Assembly (NCBI GenBank): GCA_024401855.1
Contig: JAKSKH010000005.1
Location: 23,581-87,580, forward strand
Length of the DNA: 64,000 nt
Direction of reading: 5' to 3'
Origin: Bacteroidales bacterium
GTDB lineage: Bacteria; Bacteroidota; Bacteroidia; Bacteroidales; UBA932
Shown one piece after another: positions 7,667 through 16,996 of this stretch. The position numbers and the translations under genes were made by a program. Each line of letters opens with the position of its first letter. Position 1 is the first letter of the stretch. Under the pieces are notes generated by a model. It saw only the letters and a program-made list of their open reading frames with translations. It was not told the origin of the DNA and searched no databases.

Positions 7667-8932
7667 TCAGATATAGAACTCCTTGTCCAGAGTCATGGTC
7701 TTCTGCTGCAGCAGGGCTTCATCGCCAAGCAGGCAGAATACAGTTCCGTAATATGCTTCTTCGAGAATCCTGGGAGGCATGACCCCTGAGATTGCGCTGT
7801 TGCAGAATGCCTGCATTATTTCAAGCGTTCCGTCTCCGTCCGCCTCAGGCATTATTGATATGCCGGGGTCCTTGGACCCGTTCTCGGCGGACCAGCTGGT
7901 GCCTGCGAATGCTGAATTGGAGAAGATTCCCTGCTCTATTTCCGCTATCATCTGCTCGATTCCGCTTTTCTTCGGAGGATTCTCGTAATAAATTCTGGAG
8001 CCGGGAAGATCCACCATCGCATCCTTGCAGAGGATCTGCTCGCCCATTCCGAAATGAGCATTGGAAATGACAGACTCAAAAGTCATGTTCACTCCATTCG
8101 GGAAGGTATATATGCAGCATACGTTGTCAAACACCTCACGTCCGTCCTTCCAGTAAATGATGCTTCCGGAACCCATGACCTTCTCCGGAAGCATGCCGGT
8201 AGCCCAGGTTCCGTTCTGAATCTGATGGCAGGCAAGTTCAGTCATGAGCCCGCGTGAATATTCACGATAAAGACGCCAGTTGATATGTCTTTCCAGATCC
8301 GGGGAAGGCACCGGTCTCCTCCAGTCATTGTTGCGGAACCAATAATTGCGGACATTTACCACAGGACCGTATTCTCCCTTCACTACGCCTTCCATGGCCT
8401 TGAGGTACTTCGGGTCAAAAAGCCTCTGCTGGCCGATGAAGAAAATCTTCCCGGTCTGCTTGTGCTTCATATAAAGCTGATGGCACTGCTCAATTGTGTA
8501 TGCCATAGCCTTCTCGCAATAGACGTTCTTACCGGCATCCATTGCGTCCATTGCCATCTGGAAATGGCAGTAAAGAGGAGTGGCTATCACAACGGAATCC
8601 ACTTCCGGGTCTTCCAGGAGTTTCCTGTAGTCGGAGTACAGCCTTGCCTGAGGAAAATAGGATGAGCCTTCCGTCAGATGCGGCTCATAATTGTCACAGA
8701 GAGCCACCACCCTGGCGTTATGTATCTTCTGAAGATTCTCCAGATGGAAGCATCCTCGCGAGCCTGTACCGATGAAGCCTATGCGCGTATAGTCCCTGCC
8801 GGTTTCTTCCGTGGTCTTGGGACTACAGGCCTCGATCCACGGAAATGCAGACATGGCAACCCCGGCAAGACCGAGTCCCCCGAGTCTTCCGATAAATCCA
8901 CGCCTGTCGATATTTTTGTTTTCCATATTCAT
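7667..8932 (-). CDS. Tat-signal Gfo/Idh/MocA family oxidoreductase (EKA variant)
   Basis: 421 residues. A twin-arginine signal (DRRGFIGRLGG near residue 10) ends in a cysteine-containing region (WIEACSPK) that may be lipidated. Residues 48-170 are the NAD(P) Rossmann domain with GFIGTGSRG; residues 175-421 are the Gfo/Idh C-terminal domain. The usual catalytic EKP reads EKA here (VYCEKAMAYT), keeping the lysine. Family members oxidise sugar hydroxyls, commonly at C3, with a tightly held NAD. The start overlaps the apbE stop by 4 bp; a second in-frame ATG lies at 8926. Substrate unknown; likely acts on glycosides with the DUF1080 proteins nearby. Confidence 0.85.
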   Translation of the reverse strand: MNMENKNIDRRGFIGRLGGLGLAGVAMSAFPWIEACSPKTTEETGRDYTRIGFIGTGSRGCFHLENLQKIHNARVVALCDNYEPHLTEGSSYFPQARLYSDYRKLLEDPEVDSVVIATPLYCHFQMAMDAMDAGKNVYCEKAMAYTIEQCHQLYMKHKQTGKIFFIGQQRLFDPKYLKAMEGVVKGEYGPVVNVRNYWFRNNDWRRPVPSPDLERHINWRLYREYSRGLMTELACHQIQNGTWATGMLPEKVMGSGSIIYWKDGREVFDNVCCIYTFPNGVNMTFESVISNAHFGMGEQILCKDAMVDLPGSRIYYENPPKKSGIEQMIAEIEQGIFSNSAFAGTSWSAENGSKDPGISIMPEADGDGTLEIMQAFCNSAISGVMPPRILEEAYYGTVFCLLGDEALLQQKTMTLDKEFYI

Positions 8933-9738
8933 AATTCTTGGAATTGATAATTGTCAAATGGTTCCATTACAGTCTTTCTTTCATTTTCCGGAGCGGCATA
9001 AAGTGCAGTTGAAAGGACCTCGCATATCAAAGCCGAAGGCCCCGTAACTGCAATGTCCCTTCCTTCCGTGACACATTTTAAAGTGTGCGGGTCAACTATA
9101 TGGCCGGCACCGCTTCTTGAACGTCCGGAAACGGACAATGCACTGTCTTTCAATCTGAACCTTTTACGGTCACGGTCATCGGAGACAAGCCAGCAGTCTC
9201 CGAGAGGATGTGTTCCCAGACCGAAAGATGAACTGCTGCCGAAGTTGATGAGAGCTTTTTCAACACCGAAATCCTCCGAAAGCATGGTACGCACCCTGTC
9301 TATCGCGTAACCTTTCGCAAATCCCCCGAAATCTATAAGAACCTGACCGGAAGTCCTGCTCACCTCGTGAGAAGGGGGGAAAAGGCTGAACGAAGGTTTC
9401 TCCTTCGTGGAAGACAATGCAGCGATGTCAAAATACCCTTTCGTACTCCTTCTCATCTGTTCACACAGTTCAAGAGCGAAAAAGAGCTCATCGGACACCT
9501 TCACAGGAGACATGCTTCCGTTAAGACGGGCAAGTTCATTATTTTCCAGGTGCCTGTTGAAAATAAGGTCGAGTTCATCGACGCGGTTCTTTATTCTCCG
9601 TGAAATGTTCTTTGCCGCAAGTTCATCGTTGTGGACAAACAACAGCTCCATTACCGTGTGCATGGAACGGAAACCGCAATATGCAACGGGGGCTGAAGGA
9701 TTCTTGCCGCTATAGACAAACTTGAGATTCAGAGGCAT
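8929..9738 (-). CDS. apbE: FAD:protein FMN transferase
   Basis: 269 residues. ApbE moves FMN from FAD onto Ser/Thr of target proteins. The signature stretch IDFGGFAKGYAIDRV is at about residues 134-148; further conserved pieces are INFGSSSSFGLG, SVSGRSRSG with HIVDPHT, and the C-terminal EVLSTALYA (normally D-LSTA). There is no signal peptide or lipobox, unlike many periplasmic ApbE proteins, so this copy probably works in the cytoplasm or on a membrane protein's inner face. It is wedged between a small two-helix membrane protein (stop and start directly adjacent) and a Gfo/Idh gene (4-bp overlap), so its target may be encoded in this operon. Confidence 0.88.
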   Translation of the reverse strand: MPLNLKFVYSGKNPSAPVAYCGFRSMHTVMELLFVHNDELAAKNISRRIKNRVDELDLIFNRHLENNELARLNGSMSPVKVSDELFFALELCEQMRRSTKGYFDIAALSSTKEKPSFSLFPPSHEVSRTSGQVLIDFGGFAKGYAIDRVRTMLSEDFGVEKALINFGSSSSFGLGTHPLGDCWLVSDDRDRKRFRLKDSALSVSGRSRSGAGHIVDPHTLKCVTEGRDIAVTGPSALICEVLSTALYAAPENERKTVMEPFDNYQFQEL

Positions 9739-9972
9739 CTATGAAAAAATCTTCTTGATCAGATATGCAATGATTCTCACAACCCATTGCAGAACGTACA
9801 GGATTCCGGTGATAACAACGACAAAACCGATCTGGGTGAATATTTCGGTCCAATGCCCGGAATATGCTATTGTAGCCCCCACATTCGTGAAGAAGGCTAT
9901 CGCAAAGCAAACCAGAAGAATTATCAGTTCCCTGGTCTTCTGCCTTGCAGTAATGACACTGTCCTTGAACAT
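9739..9972 (-). CDS. Small two-helix membrane protein of unknown function
   Basis: 77 residues. A short basic N-terminus (to about residue 14) precedes two hydrophobic helices at about residues 15-38 and 47-70, with a basic tail (LIKKIFS). I do not recognise the family. The stop codon abuts the apbE start codon and the start is 6 bp after the Gfo/Idh stop, so it is tightly co-expressed with both. It contains NVGATIA at the end of helix 1; the GAT part resembles the (S/T)GAT acceptor site of ApbE-flavinylated subunits, but the residue before G is V, not S or T, and the stretch is inside a helix, so this is only a hint. Confidence 0.75.
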   Translation of the reverse strand: MFKDSVITARQKTRELIILLVCFAIAFFTNVGATIAYSGHWTEIFTQIGFVVVITGILYVLQWVVRIIAYLIKKIFS

Positions 9973-9978
9973 ATTATG

Positions 9979-11421
9979 CTAAAGTTTATAGAAATCCTCC
10001 CATCCTTCCCTCGGTTTGGGACCCCAGAGGAGATGGTTTGCGAGAGGGCTGTTGGTAATCTGTTTCGTTTCCCTGTCGAAAAGTATTCTCTCTCCGGTCC
10101 ACTGGGCGATTACACCGAGACAGAACACCTGGCTGAGAGGTGCCGATACGGAGAAAGGAGAGCGTGTCTGTTCAAGACCGAGGCAGGCGCGCAGGAAATT
10201 CTCGTAATGATTGGACGGGCTTTCCGGAACCTCGGGAAGCCTGCCTTCCATCTCCTTTGCCACTTCTTCAGGAATTATGGTGAGAGCAGAACCGTGAGAT
10301 CCGCCCTTGAACGTAAGAGTTCTGGAATATATTTCCTTTCCGGGATTGAGCCGGGCCGGCTTGAAAGGCTGTCCGGCGACAAGCGGAATATTGGGATCCA
10401 CTTCGGAAGTCCCGTATCCTGCGGGGACCTTGGGGATGTTGTCAAGACCGTCATACCATGTAACGTCCACCGCGGGCATTCCTTCTCTTTCAGGGAATTT
10501 GAAGAGCAGGGTGGAGGACATGGGATAAAAGAACGGATTATGGTCCTTCAGGTAAAGAGGATTGACCTCTTCAGGAAGTCCGAGTTTGAGGAACTCATGG
10601 GAGGTGTCGAGAATATGCGCACCCCAGTCACCCAGAGCTCCCATACCATACTGGTACCAGCAGCGCCACTGACCGCAATGGTAGTCGTGGTTGTATTCCC
10701 TGGGATATGCCGCTCCGAGCCAGGTGTCCCAGTCCATGGTTTCGGGAACGGGCTCCCCCTTCGGATAGGCCGTGATCTTCGGATCCCAACCATGCCAGCG
10801 ACGGCTGTTGTTCATGTGGGCGGTTATGGCGGTGACATCCTTGATGATGCCGGCCTCAACCCAGGCCTTGTACTGGAAATAATTGGCCTCGGAATGGCCC
10901 TGGTTCCCCATCTGGGTTACCACACCGTACTTCTTCTCGGCTTCCATGAGAAGTTCGCACTCCATGAAGGTGCGGGCAAGAGGCTTCTCCACATAGACAT
11001 GCTTTCCGAGTTTCATAGCCTCCATGGTTATGAGGAAGTGGCTGAAATCCGGTACCGCAACCAGCACGGCATCTATCCGGTCCGCCATCTTGTCGAACAT
11101 GACGCGGAAATCCCGGAACCTTTCGGCATCGGGAAACATGTTGATGATTTCCTGCGTATGCTCAGCGCCCATATCCACATCGCACAGGGCAACGACATTG
11201 CACAGCCCCGTTTCATAAAGGCCCTGAATGTCTTCGTTTCCCCGGTTTCCGATGCCGATCATAGCCATGTTCACCTTGTCTGAGGCACCGAGCACCCGGC
11301 GGGAGGAAGAGGCCTTTTTACTGTCCTTGCAGGATACCATCATTGCAGGAGCGACCATTGCAGCCGCAGACGCCAGAGCGGAATCCTTAAGGAATACACG
11401 TCTTGAAATATTTTTCTCCAT
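9979..11421 (-). CDS. Tat-signal Gfo/Idh/MocA family oxidoreductase
   Basis: 480 residues. It has a textbook twin-arginine motif SRRVFLK (residues 6-12) and a lipobox-like MVSC, so it is probably a Tat-exported lipoprotein. Residues 50-175 are the NAD(P)-binding domain (MIGIGNRGNED), with the catalytic EKP intact (VYVEKPLART); the C-terminal domain includes the HGWDPKITAYP and WDTWLGAA segments common in the large periplasmic Bacteroidota/Planctomycetota subgroup. It follows GH78 by 11 bp and precedes the small membrane protein by 6 bp. By family it oxidises a sugar hydroxyl; the actual glycoside is not known. Confidence 0.87.
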   Translation of the reverse strand: MEKNISRRVFLKDSALASAAAMVAPAMMVSCKDSKKASSSRRVLGASDKVNMAMIGIGNRGNEDIQGLYETGLCNVVALCDVDMGAEHTQEIINMFPDAERFRDFRVMFDKMADRIDAVLVAVPDFSHFLITMEAMKLGKHVYVEKPLARTFMECELLMEAEKKYGVVTQMGNQGHSEANYFQYKAWVEAGIIKDVTAITAHMNNSRRWHGWDPKITAYPKGEPVPETMDWDTWLGAAYPREYNHDYHCGQWRCWYQYGMGALGDWGAHILDTSHEFLKLGLPEEVNPLYLKDHNPFFYPMSSTLLFKFPEREGMPAVDVTWYDGLDNIPKVPAGYGTSEVDPNIPLVAGQPFKPARLNPGKEIYSRTLTFKGGSHGSALTIIPEEVAKEMEGRLPEVPESPSNHYENFLRACLGLEQTRSPFSVSAPLSQVFCLGVIAQWTGERILFDRETKQITNSPLANHLLWGPKPREGWEDFYKL

Positions 11422-11432
11422 ATTGTTGTGAT

Positions 11433-14081
11433 TTAATATTTGCTTGTAAATGAATAAGTTCCGCTGCCGACCTCGGAAGTGTCGAAACTACCGTCGGAAT
11501 GAGGCACGCAAACAGTGGCCGTGCAACCGACAGGGACTTCCACCTTCACGGTTATCGAACCCCTGCCGAGTTCCCAACGTATGCCGGCATCGCCGTAAGG
11601 TGTCAGTTTATAATACTGCGCCCATGTAAGATCGCCGCACGGCATAGGTTTGAAGATGATATGCCTGTACCCCGGACTGTCTTCATCGGCCATCATTCCC
11701 GCAACTTTACGGTAGAACCAGGTCAAAGCGCCTCCGAACATGGGATGATTGCGCGAATTGCCTCCGTCCCACTGTTCCCAGGTAGTATAGGCCCCCTGTT
11801 CAACCCACCAGCCGAAACTTGGGAAGTCCCTCTTGTTCATAGCTTCAAAGGCGAATTCATTCAGACCGTTGTCGGCAAGCTGTTCAAAAAACAGCTGCGT
11901 GCCCACAATACCTGTATTGAGGTGTCCTCCGTATCCGGCTATTTCCTCCCTCAAGGTTTCAATTACGTCTTCACGGCATTCATCCGGAACTCCCATGGCC
12001 AGGGCCATGACGTTGGAACCGTAGTCTCCGTAACTCTTCTTCTTCTCGTCATAGAAACGCCTGTGAAATGCGTCTGCGACTCCGGCGGCCTGCGCTTCGT
12101 ATCCGTCCGCGTCATCCCGGCGGCCCAGCGCACGTGCCGCGCGTGCGGTATAATCGGTGCACTTCCATAAAAGATAAGTGTGCACCAGTTCTTCCGAAGG
12201 CAGTTCGAAAGGAGGGAGCCAGTCTCCAAGGTTGAGCCAGTAAAGCGGCTTGTCCGCTGAAGGAGCCTGCTGAAGCATTGTTCCGTACGGAGTTATCCAG
12301 CTGCGCATAAACTCCAGCTGCGACTGCATATGGGGATAATGCTCTTCAAGAAGGTCCCTGTCTCCGTAATGGAGGTAGAATTCCCAGGGGATGATGTTCA
12401 TGGCTGCACCCCACCCGGTGCCGCCCCCGCATCCCGGGTGCCACGGAGCGCCGTTGGGAACATATCCGGTCTCGACATCCTGACAGTCCGACATATCACG
12501 CAGCCACTTCGTGTAGAATGCGGCGGCATCGAAATTATGCATCACCGTAACGCAGGCGACTTCGCCGTCTCCGGTGTACGGGCCTTTCTCTCTGTGGGGA
12601 CAGTCCGTGGCAACTCCGAGATGCATATTGTCTGTCTGGGAACGCCACCAGATGTGATTTATACGGTTGAAAAGATCATTGGAGCAGGAAAATCTGCCGG
12701 AAGTGGCCACATCGGCATAAACTGCCTCTGCGGAAATGTCGGATGAAGTCAGTTCTCCGGGGTACCCCTTGACACGTACCTTGTCGAAAACGAACCAGGT
12801 GAAATGCGGGGCATATTCCTCATTGCCGGAACCGTTGAGCACGTAAATACCGGGACCGTTGCCGGGGCTTTCGCAGAGGTACTCGGTCTCGACGCAGTCC
12901 CCTGCCTTCCCGTTCATATGCCTGAGGCGCACCCATCCTGAAATATAGTCCCCGAAATCAACTTCGTAACTTCCGTCCTCCAGAACGCTGATGCTCACAG
13001 GTTCAAGTATCTCCTTCACCTTGTCCGAGGTGTAGCAGGACGCGCAGAGTCTTCCGTCCGGAGCCTTGCGCAATGCCACAGGTTCCCAGTCATCCCCCTC
13101 CTCACGGCGTGCATCATATGTCTCCCCTTCGAACATTCCATCCGAAAGAACCGGCCCCCTGCGGGCCATCCAGCTTTCGTCGCTGACGATGGTTTCGCTT
13201 GTGCCGTCTGCATACTCGAGCAGAATCTGCCCCAGAAAACGGGGCGAGCCGTAAGACTGCATCCAACGGCTGTTGTTGTTATTGAAGAATCCGCTGCCCA
13301 GCCATACTTCCAGTTCGTTCTTTCCGTTATGCAGCATGGGCTTTATATCATAACCGCAGTACATGACCCTGAATCCGCGGAATTTGCTGTCGTCAAGGCC
13401 GATCGGATGATTCTCAAGACCTTCGCGGTGAGTATAGGAAGTTTCGTTGGGAGTAAATTCGGAATCCCCTGCTCTCTCACCGTTCACGAAGAAACGGAAA
13501 AACCCGAGCCCCGTCACGTAAGCCTTCGCGGAAACCAGTTTCCTGTCTATGTATATCTGCCTGCGAAGGACGGGTTCAGGTTCCGCCACGGAGCCTGCCC
13601 CGTAATCCGGACCTGCCTCACCCTGCCAGGGGGCGCCTATCCATGCTCCTTTCCATTCGGACTCGTTCAGAATGCCCATTCCCCATTCCGCAGGCCTGCT
13701 CCAGCGGGATTTCCTGCCGTTGGAATCCCACACACGCACCTGCCACCTGCAGCGCTGCATGGATTCAAGCTCTTCTCCGTCATAATGGACGAGGAAGGAC
13801 TGGTCGGACTCTATCCTGCCGCTGTTCCACAGATCGGCGCGCCTTAACGGAGATCCGTAACCGGATACCCGTATCTGGTATGCCGTCTGGGATTCGCCTT
13901 TAGTCCGGGAACTGTTAATCCAGGAGAGCCGCGGGCTTGCGGCATCTATGCAGAAAGGATCCTCCACGTATTCGCATGTGAGGTCCGTCGGCCTGATGCG
14001 CGATGCCGTACCGGCCTCGAATGCTCCGAAGGCGAAAATTCCTATGCATGCAAGAATTAAGGGGGCGGGACTTTTCCTCAT
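11433..14081 (-). CDS. Alpha-L-rhamnosidase, glycoside hydrolase family 78
   Basis: 882 residues. A signal peptide covers about residues 1-26. The fibronectin-like N-terminal module (PRLSWI, YQIRVSG, WNSGRIESDQS), the lectin-like Bac_rhamnosid_N region (about 145-310) and the (alpha/alpha)6 catalytic domain (about 440-790) follow in family order. The catalytic-site segment is DCPHREKGPYTGDGEVA near residues 490-508, which aligns with the usual DCPQRDERLGWTGD and retains the acidic residues. The enzyme releases terminal L-rhamnose from plant glycosides or rhamnogalacturonan and probably acts in the periplasm. Its ATG overlaps the preceding stop by 1 bp (TGATG), so it is coupled to the TIM/DUF1080 gene. 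Confidence 0.92.
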   Translation of the reverse strand: MRKSPAPLILACIGIFAFGAFEAGTASRIRPTDLTCEYVEDPFCIDAASPRLSWINSSRTKGESQTAYQIRVSGYGSPLRRADLWNSGRIESDQSFLVHYDGEELESMQRCRWQVRVWDSNGRKSRWSRPAEWGMGILNESEWKGAWIGAPWQGEAGPDYGAGSVAEPEPVLRRQIYIDRKLVSAKAYVTGLGFFRFFVNGERAGDSEFTPNETSYTHREGLENHPIGLDDSKFRGFRVMYCGYDIKPMLHNGKNELEVWLGSGFFNNNNSRWMQSYGSPRFLGQILLEYADGTSETIVSDESWMARRGPVLSDGMFEGETYDARREEGDDWEPVALRKAPDGRLCASCYTSDKVKEILEPVSISVLEDGSYEVDFGDYISGWVRLRHMNGKAGDCVETEYLCESPGNGPGIYVLNGSGNEEYAPHFTWFVFDKVRVKGYPGELTSSDISAEAVYADVATSGRFSCSNDLFNRINHIWWRSQTDNMHLGVATDCPHREKGPYTGDGEVACVTVMHNFDAAAFYTKWLRDMSDCQDVETGYVPNGAPWHPGCGGGTGWGAAMNIIPWEFYLHYGDRDLLEEHYPHMQSQLEFMRSWITPYGTMLQQAPSADKPLYWLNLGDWLPPFELPSEELVHTYLLWKCTDYTARAARALGRRDDADGYEAQAAGVADAFHRRFYDEKKKSYGDYGSNVMALAMGVPDECREDVIETLREEIAGYGGHLNTGIVGTQLFFEQLADNGLNEFAFEAMNKRDFPSFGWWVEQGAYTTWEQWDGGNSRNHPMFGGALTWFYRKVAGMMADEDSPGYRHIIFKPMPCGDLTWAQYYKLTPYGDAGIRWELGRGSITVKVEVPVGCTATVCVPHSDGSFDTSEVGSGTYSFTSKY

Positions 14082-15571
14082 CAGAGAGTCTTGATCTTGA
14101 TGTTTCTGAATTCAACGTGGTCTCCGTGGTCCTGAAGGAGAATGTGTCCTGTCTCAAAGTTGCCGAAGTTGACCCAGTCCTTGTATTTGCTGTAAGAAAC
14201 GAAGGCGTTCCATTCCTGGGTATTGCGCTCGTACTCTACAATTTTTACTCCGTTCAGCCAGTGTTCAACGTGATTTCCCTCCACCTTGACGACCGCCTTG
14301 TTGAACACACCCTTGTGGAATGGCTTGTCGGCAGGCGCGGGGATAAGGTCATAGAGAGAACCGAGAGTACGGTTGCCCCTGACCCCGAGTTTTGCGTCGG
14401 GATGTTTCTCATCGTCCAGAATCTGGAACTCACAGCCAATTGAGGAACCTCCGGGATTGTTGTTGACTTCCGGATTGACGAAATACTTGATACCGCTGTT
14501 GGCGCCTTCGGTAAGGCGGAACTCGACTGAAAGGATGAAGTTTCCGTATTTCTCGGTCGTTATTATGTCACCTCCGTTGCGGGATTCGGCACCGTCGGCA
14601 CCGTCAACGCTCAGGATGCCGTCCTTGATGGTCCAGCCTTTCTGCGGGAATTCCGGACCGTTGGCGCTCCTCCATCCGTTGGTGGTCCTGCCGTCCCACA
14701 GGAGTTTCCACCCGTCGGCAATCTCCTCGTCGGTAAGGGAATTCACCTGCTGGCAGGGGGCGGAGGCATCAATGATTCCGCGAAGGTAGCCGACCGATTC
14801 CGCTATTCCTCCGTGAGGGTCGTCGCCATTCTTTTCGAACTCTATGGAAACCTTGCCCTTGTAGTTGATTTCACGCAGGGCCTTTACGATGGATACGAGG
14901 TCCATCTTCCCGCGGCCCATCTCCCAGGTCTCCCCTTCCTTGGAGGCGTCAGTCTCATCCTTGATGTGGATGTCATATATCCAATCCTTGAACTCTACTA
15001 TGTCGGAGGCAACGTCCCAGCCCATGCGGAAAGTATGGCCGAGATCCATGCAGCAACCCACTCCGAGGGTCGGGTCCTTCACCATCTCGACGATAGTGCG
15101 GACATCGGGGAAAGCGGCTCCGTCGGGCCCGTGGGTATGGATGGCCACCTTTATTCCTGTCTTGGCCACCTTCTTGATGACATAATCTATGAGACTGTAG
15201 TCCGGCACTCCGATGAACATCCCTGCCCCATAGCGCTCAGCATAGGCGAAGGTCCTGTCCACATCGGCCTTGCTATTCATGTAAATCGGGCCCAGGATAT
15301 AACCCTCTATTCCATAAGAAGAACATTTCTCCTTGAAAGCATCCATCTGCTCCTTGGTGGAGTCGAGGGGAAGCCACCAGTCCTTGACCGAAAAATACTT
15401 TACATCCATGCTCTGAAGATAAGCCAGAGTCCGGTCGAGGTCAAAACTTCTGTAGGAAAAGCCCGCAATTCCTATCTGGAATTCATCTGAGGAGTGATTG
15501 TCACAGAAAGAAAGCGGAGCCGACTGCATTGCAATCAAAGCAGCCAGGGCAAATGCGTAGATTTTCTTCAT
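14081..15571 (-). CDS. Exported TIM-barrel (sugar isomerase/epimerase-like) protein fused to a DUF1080 3-keto-glycoside hydrolase domain
   Basis: 496 residues. A signal peptide covers about residues 1-23. Residues 30-285 are an AP-endonuclease-2/xylose-isomerase-like barrel with the metal-binding pattern [22 protein letters not shown] and VSIEFEKNG. Residues 297-496 are DUF1080 ([45 protein letters not shown]). DUF1080 enzymes act on 3-keto-glycosides made by Gfo/Idh dehydrogenases, and related TIM-barrel proteins have been linked to the same elimination chemistry; here both are on one chain. It is the first gene of the minus-strand operon, under the promoter at 15603-15610. Which domain does which step is inference. 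Confidence 0.85.
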   Translation of the reverse strand: MKKIYAFALAALIAMQSAPLSFCDNHSSDEFQIGIAGFSYRSFDLDRTLAYLQSMDVKYFSVKDWWLPLDSTKEQMDAFKEKCSSYGIEGYILGPIYMNSKADVDRTFAYAERYGAGMFIGVPDYSLIDYVIKKVAKTGIKVAIHTHGPDGAAFPDVRTIVEMVKDPTLGVGCCMDLGHTFRMGWDVASDIVEFKDWIYDIHIKDETDASKEGETWEMGRGKMDLVSIVKALREINYKGKVSIEFEKNGDDPHGGIAESVGYLRGIIDASAPCQQVNSLTDEEIADGWKLLWDGRTTNGWRSANGPEFPQKGWTIKDGILSVDGADGAESRNGGDIITTEKYGNFILSVEFRLTEGANSGIKYFVNPEVNNNPGGSSIGCEFQILDDEKHPDAKLGVRGNRTLGSLYDLIPAPADKPFHKGVFNKAVVKVEGNHVEHWLNGVKIVEYERNTQEWNAFVSYSKYKDWVNFGNFETGHILLQDHGDHVEFRNIKIKTL

Positions 15572-15602
15572 GCCTTTTATGGTTATCAGTTGTTATACTC
15601 AA

Positions 15603-15610
15603 CAAAAATA
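15603..15610 (-). promoter_or_regulatory. -7 promoter element for the minus-strand glycoside operon
   Basis: The minus strand reads TATTTTTG, matching TANNTTTG. The -33 box at the expected distance is poor (TTAT), so this promoter may be weak or activator-dependent. Expected leader about 25 nt to the ATG at 15571. Confidence 0.4.
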
Positions 15611-15616
15611 CGATTT

Positions 15617-15648
15617 TTTGCTCATTATCGATAATATTTTTAAATTTG
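15617..15648 (+). promoter_or_regulatory. Full consensus promoter for the plus-strand glycoside operon
   Basis: TTTG (15617-15620), 20 nt, TAAATTTG (15641-15648): an exact match to both Bacteroidota boxes at canonical spacing. Predicted start near 15655, leader about 30 nt to the ATG at 15686. The 114-bp gap 15572-15685 holds this and the opposing element only. Confidence 0.8.
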
Positions 15649-15685
15649 GTGAATCATTAAGTTTAATAACCAATAAACTACCGAT

Positions 15686-16984
15686 ATGGATAAAAGTAGA
15701 AGAAGTTTCATCAAGAAATCCGCAGCCGGAGTTGCGGTTGCAACCATTCTTCCGAGGAAGGTATTCGGGAAAATGGGCGGAGACAACAACTTCATTGCCC
15801 CTTCCGACCAGCTCACGAGGGGTATCATCGGAACGGGCGGAATAGGTCGTTCCAGCACCCACTACTATGACGACCCGAGGTGCCGTCTCGTTGCAGTCTG
15901 CGACGTGGACAGTGACCATCTACGCAAAGGAATCGACCTGTGCAAGGAGAAATACGGAAACACGCCTCAGTCATACACCGACTGGAGAGACCTTGTGGCC
16001 GACCCCAACGTCGATATCGTACATATTGCAACTCCTCCCCACTGGCACGGCCTGATGGCGGCGGCGGCAGCCAATGCCGGCAAGGATATCTGGTGCGAGA
16101 AACCGATGACAAGAACAATAGGCGAAGGTAAGAAGGTGGTGGAAGCCGTAAAGCGCAACGCGCGCATGTTCCGCCTCAATACATGGTTCCGCTTCACCGA
16201 TACTTTCTACGGTCTTGGAACCACAGTGCTCCCCCTCAAGAAACTCGTTGACAGCGGAGCCCTCGGCTGGCCTCTCACCGTAAGGATTTCAGGAGCCAAC
16301 GGATTCGCCTGGAAATTCTTCTGGACAGGAAAGACAAACCTCAAGCCGGAACCCGTTCCCGAGTGTCTTGACTACGACATGTGGCTCGGACCGGCCCCCT
16401 ACAAGCCTTACAACCCGCACCGTGTACACCAGACATTCCGCGGATACTGGGACTATGACGGAGGCGGACTCGCCGATATGGGACAGCACTACCTCGATCC
16501 CGTACAGTACATCCTCGGCAAGGACGACACCTTCCCCGTAAAGGTTGAGGTTGACGCTCCCCAGCAGCATCCCGATGCAGTGGGCACCTGGAGAAGCATC
16601 ACCTACACCTACGAAGACGGATGCAAGATAATTCTCGAAGGCGAGGGATTCGAAAGCGAAGGCAAGGTTCCATACCTCGAAGGCCCCAACGGAAAGCTCT
16701 ACAAAGGATTCGAATGCACAATCCCCAACGTGGCCGAGATTCTCAACGACACTCCGGATCCCGTCATCAGGAACACGGACTTCATCGAATGTGTTCTCCA
16801 GCGCAAGCATTTCGCGCTTGACGAGAACATAGGATTCCACAGTTCCACAATCGTCAACATGGGAGTATGCGCCCTGAGGTTGGGACGCACGCTCAACTTC
16901 GACCCCAAGACGCAGAGGTTCACAGGCGACGAGGCCGCAAACCTTCTGATAGACCAGCCCATGAGAGGAGATTGGAAATTTTAA
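15686..16984 (+). CDS. Tat-signal Gfo/Idh/MocA family oxidoreductase
   Basis: 432 residues. The twin-arginine motif SRRSFIKKSAAG is at residues 4-15, with no lipobox cysteine after it. Residues 45-165 are the NAD(P)-binding domain (GIIGTGGIGRSS, then VDIVHIATPPHWHG), and the catalytic EKP is intact (IWCEKPMTRT). The C-terminal domain has YWDYDGGGLADMGQHYLDP, a segment frequent in exported sugar-oxidising members. It is the first gene of a three-gene plus-strand operon with a strong consensus promoter and is followed by a DUF1080 protein after 12 bp. Likely the oxidase step that makes the 3-keto substrate for that protein; the sugar is unknown. Confidence 0.88.
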   Translation: MDKSRRSFIKKSAAGVAVATILPRKVFGKMGGDNNFIAPSDQLTRGIIGTGGIGRSSTHYYDDPRCRLVAVCDVDSDHLRKGIDLCKEKYGNTPQSYTDWRDLVADPNVDIVHIATPPHWHGLMAAAAANAGKDIWCEKPMTRTIGEGKKVVEAVKRNARMFRLNTWFRFTDTFYGLGTTVLPLKKLVDSGALGWPLTVRISGANGFAWKFFWTGKTNLKPEPVPECLDYDMWLGPAPYKPYNPHRVHQTFRGYWDYDGGGLADMGQHYLDPVQYILGKDDTFPVKVEVDAPQQHPDAVGTWRSITYTYEDGCKIILEGEGFESEGKVPYLEGPNGKLYKGFECTIPNVAEILNDTPDPVIRNTDFIECVLQRKHFALDENIGFHSSTIVNMGVCALRLGRTLNFDPKTQRFTGDEAANLLIDQPMRGDWKF

Positions 16985-16996
16985 AGCACTACAGTC

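Noticed and set aside
9787-11283. Plus-strand open frame of 498 codons
   Set aside because: Antisense to a Gfo/Idh gene; low-complexity, histidine- and valine-rich shadow translation.
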